Positions 1 to 6,002 of a DNA stretch of 8,762 nucleotides are shown here, piece by piece. The notes beneath the pieces were generated by a model. The model did no database searches and was not told the DNA's origin. It worked only from the letters and a program-made list of their open reading frames with translations. The stretch is from contig CAYRXM010000178.1 of assembly GCA_964428175.1 (NCBI GenBank), positions 1-8,762 on the forward strand, written 5' to 3'. The translations under genes were made by a program, and so were the position numbers. The DNA is from CAYRXM01 sp964428175. GTDB lineage: Bacteria; Chloroflexota; Anaerolineae; JAFGEY01. The stretch's first letter is position 1; each line of letters opens with the position of its first letter.

Positions 1-1
1 C

Positions 2-523
2 GGCGTGGTGGCACTCACTTATACCGGCGCGCAGCAGGTGGACTGGTTGGGCATCATGCTTTTGCTCAGTTCCGGCGCGTTGTACGCCTGGCACCTGGTG
101 CTGGGACAGTGGACGCTGGTCGATGTGGATTCGCGCTCGGTCACGCTGTATGTGCTCTCGACGATGGCCGTCGTCGTGACCGTCGCCCGGCTGGTCAACG
201 GCGCGCCCTGGACGCCGATTTCGACCGAGGGCTGGCTGGCCGTCGCCGGGCTAACCATTTTTCCGACTATTCTGGCCCGTCTGTTGATGTTTGCCGGGCT
301 GCAAACCCTGGGCGGCGTGCAGACCTCGCTGCTTGGCCTGGCCGAACTGTTGGTCGCCTTGCTGGTGGCGTTTTTCTGGCTGGGCGAGCGGCTGACGCTC
401 TTGCAATGGCTGGGGGGATTGCTGCTCGTCGCCAGCGTGATGCTGGGACGGCGGGAAAGCGACCTTGCGGTCAGCCTCAAGGAACTGCTCGACGAGGGGC
501 GCTGGCGCGAGCTGGTTGAATAA
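2..523 (+). CDS. EamA/DMT-family membrane transporter, C-terminal part (5' end outside window)
   Basis: The reading frame is open from the window edge (codon at 2-4) to TAA at 521-523, giving about 173 residues, so only the second half of the protein is present. It holds about five hydrophobic helices: WLGIMLLLSSGALYAWHLVL, LYVLSTMAVVVTVARLV, WLAVAGLTIFPTILARLLMF, a helix around QTSLLGLAELLVALLVAFFW, and LQWLGGLLLVASVML. The order of helices and the ending (glycine/alanine-rich helix, GERLT loop, final helix) match the second EamA repeat of drug/metabolite-type transporters in the inner membrane. The substrate cannot be deduced. The tail after the last helix (SDLAVSLKELLDEGRWRELVE) is short, charged and probably cytoplasmic. 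The gene converges on the next one with 15 bases between stop codons, and no clear terminator is visible in that space. The GTG at 5 is an internal valine and not the true start. Confidence 0.85.
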   Translation, partial: GVVALTYTGAQQVDWLGIMLLLSSGALYAWHLVLGQWTLVDVDSRSVTLYVLSTMAVVVTVARLVNGAPWTPISTEGWLAVAGLTIFPTILARLLMFAGLQTLGGVQTSLLGLAELLVALLVAFFWLGERLTLLQWLGGLLLVASVMLGRRESDLAVSLKELLDEGRWRELVE

Positions 524-538
524 AACGAGCGCCGCCGG

Positions 539-1384
539 TCATGGCTTGATGAACGTCTCCGGCACCCAGCCTTTTTGATCGCCGGCTGAGATGCGATAAT
601 AGGTTCGCCCCTCCGGCTCGGACCACACCTCCTCGTGAACGTTGACCGTCGTATCGTGTGGCAGTTCACCGACTTTGCCCCCGCGCGAAATGCCATCGCC
701 AACCTTTTCCCACAGGATGACCGCGTCGCCGGCCTGCTCGCAGGGCGGGCACCACAGGGTTGCCTGGTACAAAACCGGTCCGGGCGTCGGCGTGACGCTG
801 AGCCGTTCGCGGCGGATGGCCTGCCCGCGCGGCACCACCTGGGTGACGGTCAGCGTGAGCAGTACAATGCCGCAAAACATGCTGATGATCATTGCTCCGG
901 CCAGCATCAGGTAGCGGTAGCCCTGCCTGCGCCGCCGTTCAATGCGCAGGCGCTCGACCACTGAGGGGAGGGGAGACGCTTCTTGCGCGGCAAGGCCGGG
1001 TGCCAAGCTCGACTGGATGGGCGGGGTCGCCCGCGCAGTAGGTGGTCGCTCGATGGGCGGTTTGGGTTGGACGAACGGTTTGGATTCGCCGGGGGCTGCT
1101 TGGGCTGTAGACATCGGTGGCAGAGACACCGCCTGTGACTCCGGCGGTGGGCTGAGCAGGTTCAGCCGGGCCAGCGCCTCCGCGTTGTCCGGCTCGATCG
1201 CCAGCACGCGCATCAGACAGTCAAGCTTGTGCGCGCGTTGTTCGACCACCTCGCACATCAGCAGCCAGGCCGGCGCGCTGCGCGGCTCGGTGCGCAAAAC
1301 GTCGGTCAGCAGCCGGCGCGCGCGCTCGCGGTCGCCGGATTGAAGGGCCTGTCGGGCCTGGTGGAGCAGGGTTGAACTCGTCAT
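539..1384 (-). CDS. Membrane protein with N-terminal TPR-like repeats and C-terminal SH3-like domain
   Basis: This is a protein of 281 residues of unknown specific role. Residues 5-77 form two TPR-like helical hairpins (LLHQARQALQSGDRERARRLL and a second ending AIEPDNAEALARL). Residues 78-140 are a Pro/Ala/Ser-rich linker. Residues 146-156 are basic (RLRIERRRRQGYR), and 157-182 make one transmembrane helix. Residues 183-281 are probably outside the membrane. They include WCPPC (211-215), a CxxC pair, and end in an SH3-like strand pattern (TTVNVHEEVWSEPEGRTYYRI to GWVPETFI), as in bacterial SH3 domains that bind wall or other peptides. The cytoplasmic N-terminus is inferred from the basic flank (positive-inside rule). 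The start at 1384 is the first ATG of the frame. No Shine-Dalgarno sequence precedes it, but an extended -10 element ends six bases upstream, so the mRNA may be leaderless. The function is not recognised. Confidence 0.8.
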   Translation of the reverse strand: MTSSTLLHQARQALQSGDRERARRLLTDVLRTEPRSAPAWLLMCEVVEQRAHKLDCLMRVLAIEPDNAEALARLNLLSPPPESQAVSLPPMSTAQAAPGESKPFVQPKPPIERPPTARATPPIQSSLAPGLAAQEASPLPSVVERLRIERRRRQGYRYLMLAGAMIISMFCGIVLLTLTVTQVVPRGQAIRRERLSVTPTPGPVLYQATLWCPPCEQAGDAVILWEKVGDGISRGGKVGELPHDTTVNVHEEVWSEPEGRTYYRISAGDQKGWVPETFIKP

Positions 1385-1390
1385 AACGTC

Positions 1391-1419
1391 ATTTTATCAA
1401 AGAACCCCGAATTTTCCAA
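1391..1419 (-). promoter_or_regulatory. Candidate promoter with extended -10 for the TPR/SH3 protein
   Basis: On the minus strand, TTGGAA (1414-1419) lies 17 bases from TAAAAT (1391-1396). The bases TGA immediately before the hexamer give an extended -10 (TGnTAAAAT). The -10 ends six bases before the ATG at 1384, so transcription would start at or almost at the start codon. The -35 lies inside the ileS terminator stem-loop. This is a motif match only. Confidence 0.5.
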
Positions 1420-1433
1420 AAATTCGGGGTTCT
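1401..1433 (-). terminator. Hairpin terminator of the alaX-ileS operon
   Basis: A perfect 15-bp inverted repeat (1401-1415 with 1419-1433) encloses a 3-base loop. It begins 14 bases after the ileS stop codon. On the minus strand the outer end of the 3' arm and what follows read TTCTTTGAT, a short U-rich tail. The position and strength fit an intrinsic terminator. The tail is weaker than ideal because the next gene's promoter occupies that sequence. Confidence 0.8.
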
Positions 1434-1447
1434 CTTTGTGCTTGGGA

Positions 1448-4240
1448 TTATGCTATTTTTCGCACACTCACCGTGATTGGTTCGCCATCCAGCTCAAATT
1501 GGTCGACAAAGCTGCCTTCTGGCGGCGATCCGGCGATCAGCTCTACGGCCAGCGTTTCTTCGGCGATGTATGCGCCCAACGCCGTAAAAACGGCGTTCAG
1601 CGCGTCGCCGGTCTGGTAGGTGAGGGTGATGCGATCCTCGATCTCGAACCCGGCAGCCTTGCGCGCATCCTGGATGCGCCGCACCAGGTCGCGGGCCAGG
1701 CCTTCCTGCACCAGTTCAGGCGTCAACGCGGTGTCGATGCCGACCACCACGCCGCCGCCATCGGCGACGGCCAGCCCCTCGCGGGCGCGCATGCGCACCT
1801 GGGCTTCTTCGGGCAGCAGTTCGACCGCCACACCATCCACGTCGACCGTCACCGCCTGGCCGCTTTGGAGTTGGTGCGCCAGCGACAGCGGATCGAGCGC
1901 GCTGACGGCCTGGCGCAGTTTGGGGAACAGCGGGCCGTGCTTTTTGCCCAGCACGCGCGGGTCGAGGCCGATTTCGTAATGTACCAGGTCGTCGGCCCGG
2001 CGCACAAACTCGATGGCTTTGACATTCAGTTCGTCGAGCACCACGTCGGACAGTCGTTCCAGGCGGGCCTGCTGGCGCGCGTCGGCGACGACGACGGCCT
2101 GGGCCAGTGGCTGGCGCAGTTTGACGTTGGACGTGCTGCGCGCCGAGCGGCCCAGCGAGGCGACCATGATGGCCAGGTCCATGTCGGCCAGGAGTTCGGT
2201 GTCGATCAGTGCTGTGTCGGCGGCGGGCCAATCCTGGTGGTGGACGCTGGAAACCTGGTTTTTGTCAAAAACCAGGTTTCTGACCAGGTTTTGATACATC
2301 GTCTCGACGACAAAGGGTGTAAAGGGCGCGAGCAGCAGGCAGAGTTTGGTCAACACCTCGTACAGCGTGTTGTAGGCGGCGTCTTTGTCCGAATCATTTT
2401 CGCCGGCGCTGCGCCAGAAACGGCGGCGGCTGCGGCGCACGTACCAGTTGCTCACCAGGTCGATAAACGCCTCGATCTGGTTGGCCGCGTCGAACACATC
2501 ATAGTCGTCCAGTTCGGCGGTCACGTCGGCGACGAGTTGGTTGAGCCGGGCCAGCATCCAGCGGTCGAGCAGGGGCAATTCAGACCTGTCAGATTTCTCA
2601 TGCCTGACAGGTCTCCATTCATCCAGCCGGGCATAGTTGCAGAAAAAGGCATAGACGTTCCACAGCGGGATTAGAAAGCGGCGGCGTGTCTCGTCGGCCA
2701 GTTTGTAGCCGAACAAGAGATTTTGCTCCGGCTTGTGCGTGCAAAACATCCAGCGCATCACGTCGACGCCCATCTGTTCGGCGGCGTTGTCGAACCAGAT
2801 GGCGTTGCCCCAGCTTTTGTGCATCTGCCGGCCATCTTCGGCGTAGCACAGCGCATAGGTGTAGCAGTGTTTGAACGGCGTGCGGCGGGTCATCACCGTG
2901 CTCATGGTGAGCAGCGAGTAGAACCAGTTGCGAAACTGGCCGGGAAAGCTCTCGCTGATCAGGTCGGCGGGAGACCATTTCTCCCAGTAGGCGCGGTCGG
3001 TGCGATAGCGCACGGTCGACAGGGCCACACTGCCGGCGTCGAGCCAGGGGTTGCCCACGTCGGTGATGCGGCTGATCGTTTTGCCGCACTGCGGGCAGCG
3101 GATTTTGACCGCGTCGATCCACGGGCGGTGCGGGGTGTGGCCTTCGAACCTGTCCCAGCCTTCCACCGATTTGGCTCGCAGTTCTTCCGGGCTGCCGATC
3201 ACTTCAAAGTGGCCGCACGAGCACTCCCAGATGGGCAGGGCCAGGCCCCAGTAGCGCTTTTTCGAGATCATCCAGTCGTGCATGTTGCGCAGCCAGTCCA
3301 TCTCGCGCTCCAAACCGAACGAGGGATACCATTTGGTTTCATTTTGCACCACGTCCATGATCTGGTAGCGCAGGTTGCGTTCTTTTTCCTCCCGAGTGAC
3401 CTCGTCGAATGGTTTTTCGAGTTGCGCGCCCATGTTGATGAACCACTCGTCGACCAGCCGGAAGACCAGTTCTTCGCCGCAGCGCCAGCACTGCGGGTAG
3501 CGGTGGGTGTAATTTTCGATGCGATAGACCAGCCCTTTTTGGCGCAGGTTGTCAAAGATGGGCTGGCGCACCTCGTGGACGCTCATACCGGTCAGCCAGT
3601 CGAAACCGGGGCCATAGATGCCCAGTTCGTCCATCGGCGCGACCACCGGCAGGGCAAATTCCTTGCTCAGTTGAAAGTCCTCCGCACCGCAGCCGGGCGC
3701 AATGTGGACGATGCCCGTGCCTTCGGCTTCGCCGACCTCGTCCCAGGCGATGACGCGGTGGGTATAGGACTTGAGCGTGTCGGCGATCACCGGCAGTTCG
3801 TCGAACGGGCCGTCGTAGGTCCAGCCGACCAGATCGGCGCCCGGTTTTTCGTCGAGCAGCGTATAGTCGCCGCGAACGGCGTTTTTGACCGCGCCTTTGG
3901 AAAGCCAGAAGCGTTTTCCCCCTTGTTCGAGCAAGACGTAGGGCAGTTCTGGGTGGACGGCGGCGGCGATGTTGCTGGTCAGCGTCCAGGGCGTGGTCGT
4001 CCACACCAGCAGCGACTCATCCTTGCGCCCATGCAGCGGAAAGCGGAGAAAGATGCTGGGATGGGTCAGCTCGACATAGCCCTCGGTGACGATTTCGTGC
4101 TGCGAGATGCCGGTGCCGCAGCGGGCACACCAGGGCATTACGTCGTGGCCTTTGTAGACCCAGCCGCGCTCGTGGCAGCTTTTGAGCACCGACCAGATGG
4201 TATAGTTGTTTTCGGTCGAAAAGGTAAAATACGAGCCGCC
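1448..4240 (-). CDS. ileS: Isoleucyl-tRNA synthetase, C-terminal 930 residues (gene split by assembly gap)
   Basis: This is the larger part of ileS. The frame is open from the adapter junction (4240) to TAA at 1448-1450. It begins GGSYFTFSTENNYTIW, which is typical of the IleRS core. Next is the CP1 editing domain (VWTTTPWTLTSN, and later EGTGIVHIAPGCGAEDF, keeping the Asp expected for hydrolysis of misacylated Val-tRNA-Ile). Cysteine pairs suggest zinc sites: CARC (38/41), CWRC (251/254), CSC (340/342) and CPQC (382/385). The catalytic loop that should read KMSKS reads QMHKS (472-476), followed by WGN. A helical anticodon-binding region follows (LDRWMLARLN, then APFTPFVVETMYQNLV). The end, with ELVQEGLARDLVRRIQDARKAAGFEIEDRI, is typical of the long type-2 (eukaryote-like) IleRS. 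Two palindromes (2250-2280 and 2582-2614) lie in frame in variable loops. It is one gene with the fragment at 4275-4806. The out-of-frame join is produced by adapter plus N filler. Confidence 0.92.
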   Translation of the reverse strand, partial: GGSYFTFSTENNYTIWSVLKSCHERGWVYKGHDVMPWCARCGTGISQHEIVTEGYVELTHPSIFLRFPLHGRKDESLLVWTTTPWTLTSNIAAAVHPELPYVLLEQGGKRFWLSKGAVKNAVRGDYTLLDEKPGADLVGWTYDGPFDELPVIADTLKSYTHRVIAWDEVGEAEGTGIVHIAPGCGAEDFQLSKEFALPVVAPMDELGIYGPGFDWLTGMSVHEVRQPIFDNLRQKGLVYRIENYTHRYPQCWRCGEELVFRLVDEWFINMGAQLEKPFDEVTREEKERNLRYQIMDVVQNETKWYPSFGLEREMDWLRNMHDWMISKKRYWGLALPIWECSCGHFEVIGSPEELRAKSVEGWDRFEGHTPHRPWIDAVKIRCPQCGKTISRITDVGNPWLDAGSVALSTVRYRTDRAYWEKWSPADLISESFPGQFRNWFYSLLTMSTVMTRRTPFKHCYTYALCYAEDGRQMHKSWGNAIWFDNAAEQMGVDVMRWMFCTHKPEQNLLFGYKLADETRRRFLIPLWNVYAFFCNYARLDEWRPVRHEKSDRSELPLLDRWMLARLNQLVADVTAELDDYDVFDAANQIEAFIDLVSNWYVRRSRRRFWRSAGENDSDKDAAYNTLYEVLTKLCLLLAPFTPFVVETMYQNLVRNLVFDKNQVSSVHHQDWPAADTALIDTELLADMDLAIMVASLGRSARSTSNVKLRQPLAQAVVVADARQQARLERLSDVVLDELNVKAIEFVRRADDLVHYEIGLDPRVLGKKHGPLFPKLRQAVSALDPLSLAHQLQSGQAVTVDVDGVAVELLPEEAQVRMRAREGLAVADGGGVVVGIDTALTPELVQEGLARDLVRRIQDARKAAGFEIEDRITLTYQTGDALNAVFTALGAYIAEETLAVELIAGSPPEGSFVDQFELDGEPITVSVRKIA
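2250..2280. repeat. In-frame palindrome inside ileS (14-bp arms)
   Basis: Arms 2250-2263 and 2267-2280 are perfect reverse complements around a 3-base loop. A further copy of the right arm's core (ACCAGGTTTT) lies at 2283-2292. It encodes the residues after MYQNLVR and before SVHHQDW, a loop of variable length between two conserved IleRS segments. Confidence 0.8.
2582..2614. repeat. In-frame inverted repeat inside ileS (11-bp arms)
   Basis: AGACCTGTCAG (2582-2592) and CTGACAGGTCT (2604-2614) are exact reverse complements with an 11-base spacer. On the ileS strand this encodes RPVRHEKSDRSE, a polar stretch between NYARLDEW and LPLLDRW, again at a variable loop of the enzyme. Confidence 0.8.
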
Positions 4241-4274
4241 AGATCGGAAGAGCGTCGTGTAGGGNNNNNNNNNN
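4241..4274. other. Illumina adapter remnant plus 10-N scaffold gap inside ileS
   Basis: 4241-4264 begins AGATCGGAAGAGCGTCGTGT and continues AGGG, which matches the TruSeq universal adapter in reverse complement. It is followed by ten N (4265-4274). The same adapter appears at the right end of the window. The real ileS sequence between VTDR (right side) and GGSYFTFS (left side) is missing. The fixed N count says nothing about the true gap length. Confidence 0.95.
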
Positions 4275-4806
4275 CGCGGTCGGTCACGGGGCTGTCTGGC
4301 CCTTGCACGGTGATGATTTGAGCCGGGTCATCGGCCATTTTTTGTTCCAGCATGAGCAGTGTTTGTGGGTCGTTCCAATCCATCCAGTAGCCCAGGCGGA
4401 TGCTCTGTTCGGTCTGCCGGGCGGCGTATTTGAGCACGCGCCGCTTGCACAGGTTGACAAAGTCTTCCAGGCCGTGCGCTTCGATGTCGCGCTTGGTGGT
4501 GTAGCCGAGTTCTTTTTCGACCTCGACCTCGACCCACAAACCCTGGCAGTCAAAGCCGTTCTGGTAGCGCGTGTCGTGGCCCTTGAGCGCCCAGTAGCGG
4601 TGGAACAGGTCTTTGTAGGTGCGCCCCCAGGCGTGATGGACGCCCATGGGGTTGTTGGCAGTGATCGGCCCGTCGACAAAGCTCCAGGTTTTCTTGCCTT
4701 CGTTCAGTTTGCGCCGCGTTTCGAAAGCCTTGATGCGATCCCAAAAACTCAAGACCTCGTGTTCTTGAGCGACAAAATCGACTTGGGTGGGAACTTGGGT
4801 AAACAT
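4275..4806 (-). CDS. ileS: Isoleucyl-tRNA synthetase, N-terminal 177 residues (gene split by assembly gap)
   Basis: This is the 5' part of ileS, the cytoplasmic enzyme that charges tRNA-Ile with isoleucine using ATP. It carries the start of the class I Rossmann fold: WSFVDGPITANNPMGVHHAW (41-60), GRTYKDLFHRYWALKGHD, and the conserved GFDCQGLWVEVEVEKELG (84-101). At the place of the HIGH motif it reads HHAW (57-60). The start is set at 4806 (MFTQVPTQ) because GGAG lies at 4812-4815, five bases upstream. An in-frame ATG at 4818 overlaps that ribosome-binding site and is less likely. The frame runs cleanly to VTDR at the gap. With the C-terminal piece the protein has at least 1,107 residues, normal for a long IleRS. 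It lies 70 bases downstream of alaX, on the same transcript. Confidence 0.9.
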
Positions 4807-4823
4807 AGGTTTCTCCATTATAT

Positions 4824-4879
4824 GTGATGCGTGATGCGTGATACGTAATGCGTAATGCGTGATGCGTGATGCGTAATTA
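4824..4879. repeat. Heptanucleotide tandem repeat between alaX and ileS
   Basis: There are eight consecutive 7-base units of GTRATGC on the + strand (GTGATGC, GTGATGC, GTGATAC, GTAATGC, GTAATGC, GTGATGC, GTGATGC, GTAATTA). On the transcribed strand these read GCATCAC/GCATTAC. The last unit overlaps the alaX stop codon, and the array fills most of the 70-base spacer before ileS. It resembles the short tandemly repeated heptamers known from cyanobacteria and other GC-rich bacteria. Confidence 0.9.
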
Positions 4880-5599
4880 TTCGTCTAATTCTATTCTTAA
4901 CCGTTTGTTTATCTTGCCTTTGCTTTCGTGCTTGACCACACGTATCCGGCCGACTTCGCGCGTGTTGCCTACGTGCGTGCCGCCATCGGCCTGAAGGTCA
5001 AGCCCTTCGATCTCGACGACACGCAAGCTGGTAATGCCTGCCGGCAGCAAATTGATTTTTGTGCGGATCAGGTCGGGAATCTGGAAAGCCTCCTCACGCG
5101 GCAGAATTTTGACTGCAATCTCGCGCGCGGCGGCGACCTCGGCGTTGATTTTCTCTTCGACCTCTTGGGCAAAGTTGGCCGTCATGTGTTCTAGTTCGAA
5201 ATCCATCCGCGCGGCGAGCGGCTCCATGTTGCCGCCGGTAACTTGCGCGCCGTAATCGCGCCAGATCACGCCGCAGAGGATGTGCAGCGCGGTGTGTGTG
5301 CGCATCAACCTGAAGCGGTGATCCCAGTCGAGCAGGCCGTAAACCCTGGCCCCGACCGGCGGCAGGGCATAGAGGTCGCTGGTTTCGAGCCAGTGCAGCA
5401 TGGCGCTGCCGTCTTTTTTGATCGCGCTCAGTTGATAGTTGTGGTTGTTCCAATAGATGCTGCCCCGGTCGGCGGGCTGGCCGCCCCCGCCGGGGTAAAA
5501 GGCGCTGCGGTCGAGTACGAGTGCGTCGTCTTGAACGGCGAGCACCTCGGCGAGCCATTTTTGCAGATAAGCGTCGGTTTGATAGAGCAGTTTGGTCAT
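4877..5599 (-). CDS. AlaX-family alanyl-tRNA editing protein (aminoacyl-tRNA deacylase)
   Basis: This is a 240-residue stand-alone homologue of the AlaRS editing domain. Known family members hydrolyse Ser- or Gly-tRNA-Ala in trans. Residues 30-46 (DRSAFYPGGGGQPADRG) are the signature N-terminal beta-barrel motif. HTALH (102-106) is the first zinc-binding HxxxH. The third motif reads ADGGTHV (204-210), with His209 kept but Asp205 where AlaRS has the CGGTHV cysteine; this aspartate variant may be normal in part of the family. The end, GRIRVVKHESKGKINKRLRIEL, also matches. There is no adenylation domain, so it is not an AlaRS fragment. ATG at 5599 is preceded by GAGGG about seven bases upstream. 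It is the first gene after the T-box leader and is co-oriented with ileS. Being controlled with ileS instead of alaS is unusual, so its tRNA target is open. Confidence 0.85.
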   Translation of the reverse strand: MTKLLYQTDAYLQKWLAEVLAVQDDALVLDRSAFYPGGGGQPADRGSIYWNNHNYQLSAIKKDGSAMLHWLETSDLYALPPVGARVYGLLDWDHRFRLMRTHTALHILCGVIWRDYGAQVTGGNMEPLAARMDFELEHMTANFAQEVEEKINAEVAAAREIAVKILPREEAFQIPDLIRTKINLLPAGITSLRVVEIEGLDLQADGGTHVGNTREVGRIRVVKHESKGKINKRLRIELDE

Positions 5600-5626
5600 T
5601 TTGGCCCTCGTCTTGTTCTATAACAC

Positions 5627-5661
5627 AAAAAGCGCCTTCGTCCCGCAAGGGACGAAAGCGC
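5627..5661 (-). terminator. T-box-controlled intrinsic terminator before alaX
   Basis: Arms 5649-5661 and 5632-5644 form a 13-bp stem (one G-U pair) around loop UUGC, followed on the minus strand by UUUUU (5631-5627). It lies directly downstream of a T-box sequence and 28 bases before the alaX start. This is the classic arrangement in which uncharged tRNA favours an antiterminator over this hairpin. Confidence 0.9.
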
Positions 5662-5686
5662 CAGACACTTTCGCGGTACCACCCTT
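5662..5686 (-). promoter_or_regulatory. Second (proximal) T-box sequence
   Basis: AAGGGTGGTACCGCG on the minus strand (5672-5686) is the conserved T-box motif, whose UGGN bulge pairs with the acceptor end of uncharged tRNA. It is followed by AAGTGTCTG and the complete terminator. Sequence upstream of it is lost in the N gap, so its own antiterminator 5' arm and any second Stem I cannot be seen. Confidence 0.85.
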
Positions 5687-5696
5687 NNNNNNNNNN
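5687..5696. other. 10-N scaffold gap within the T-box leader
   Basis: Ten N interrupt the descending arm of the first leader terminator. The length equals that of the gap in ileS, so it is a placeholder, and an unknown amount of leader sequence may be missing. Confidence 0.95.
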
Positions 5697-5967
5697 CGTC
5701 CACAAAGGGACGAGAGCCTGCGCGCCCGCGGTACCACCCTTGTTAGCCTGCCAGGCAGGCTCACTCTGTGAGATACAGTCATATCTCTGCTTTGATAACG
5801 GAGGGCATCTCCGGCCAAATCTACTTGGTGCGGCGATTCTGCGATGAATGTCCCGTTCGGTTGGCGACTCTGGAGGGATTTTCGGGCCGCTCGTTCATGT
5901 CCGGCTTGCACCGCTTCCGAACTCGCTGGATGAGAGAGTGACCCTACTCGTCTCCGTCAACGTCATT
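5697..5967 (-). promoter_or_regulatory. T-box riboswitch leader (Stem I to first antiterminator/terminator), candidate Ile specifier
   Basis: Read on the minus strand, the leader starts near 5967. It shows a Stem I base (TTGACGGAGACGAGTAGGG pairing with the CCCTCCAGAGTCGCCAA region), including the AGTA of the specifier-loop S-turn, and a distal GGTGCAAGCC (5912-5903). The 3' side of the specifier loop reads GAAAATCCC, with ATC at 5877-5879 as the likely specifier (isoleucine). A Stem III-like region follows, then AAGGGTGGTACCGCGG (5726-5741), the T-box proper. GAGCCTGC upstream can pair with GCAGGCTC downstream of the T-box to build the antiterminator. GCAGGCTCTCGTCC is also the 5' arm of a terminator cut by the gap. 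Uncharged tRNA-Ile would allow read-through into alaX-ileS. The motif call is firm. The specifier is inferred from position and from ileS downstream. Confidence 0.88.
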
Positions 5968-5973
5968 GCGCAC

Positions 5974-6002
5974 ATTATATCATAGATTGGGGGCGCTGTC
6001 AA
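5974..6002 (-). promoter_or_regulatory. Consensus sigma70 promoter of the T-box/alaX/ileS operon
   Basis: TTGACA (5997-6002) and TATAAT (5974-5979) are both perfect hexamers with a 17-base spacer. The start of transcription would be near 5967, at the 5' end of the T-box Stem I. The -35 box contains the TGA stop codon of the upstream kinase gene (5999-6001). Confidence 0.9.

Noticed and set aside
524..538. Bidirectional terminator between the convergent transporter and TPR/SH3 genes
   Set aside because: The 15-base spacer has no inverted repeat with a T-run on either strand.
2250..2280. Palindrome in ileS as a transcription terminator
   Set aside because: It lies within an intact reading frame with conserved IleRS sequence on both sides.
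1436..2674. A 412-codon open frame on the + strand opposite the ileS 3' half
   Set aside because: Same reason: a shadow of ileS codon bias, low-complexity residues and no recognisable family.
2723..4321. A 532-codon open frame on the + strand opposite ileS
   Set aside because: It is antisense to a well-recognised synthetase, runs through adapter and N bases, and its translation shows no domain. Long antisense frames are common in GC-rich genes.
4817..4822. TATAAT on the minus strand just before the ileS ribosome-binding site, as an internal promoter
   Set aside because: There is no -35-like hexamer 16-18 bases upstream (the heptamer array lies there) and no TG extension, so the match may be chance.
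4824..4879. Heptamer array as a CRISPR or origin iterons
   Set aside because: The units are directly adjacent with no spacers and no cas or replication genes nearby. It is a simple tandem repeat.
4877..5599. The alaX gene as a fragment of a broken alaS
   Set aside because: It has its own start, ribosome-binding site and stop, and the full length of a free-standing AlaX, with no adenylation-domain remnant nearby.
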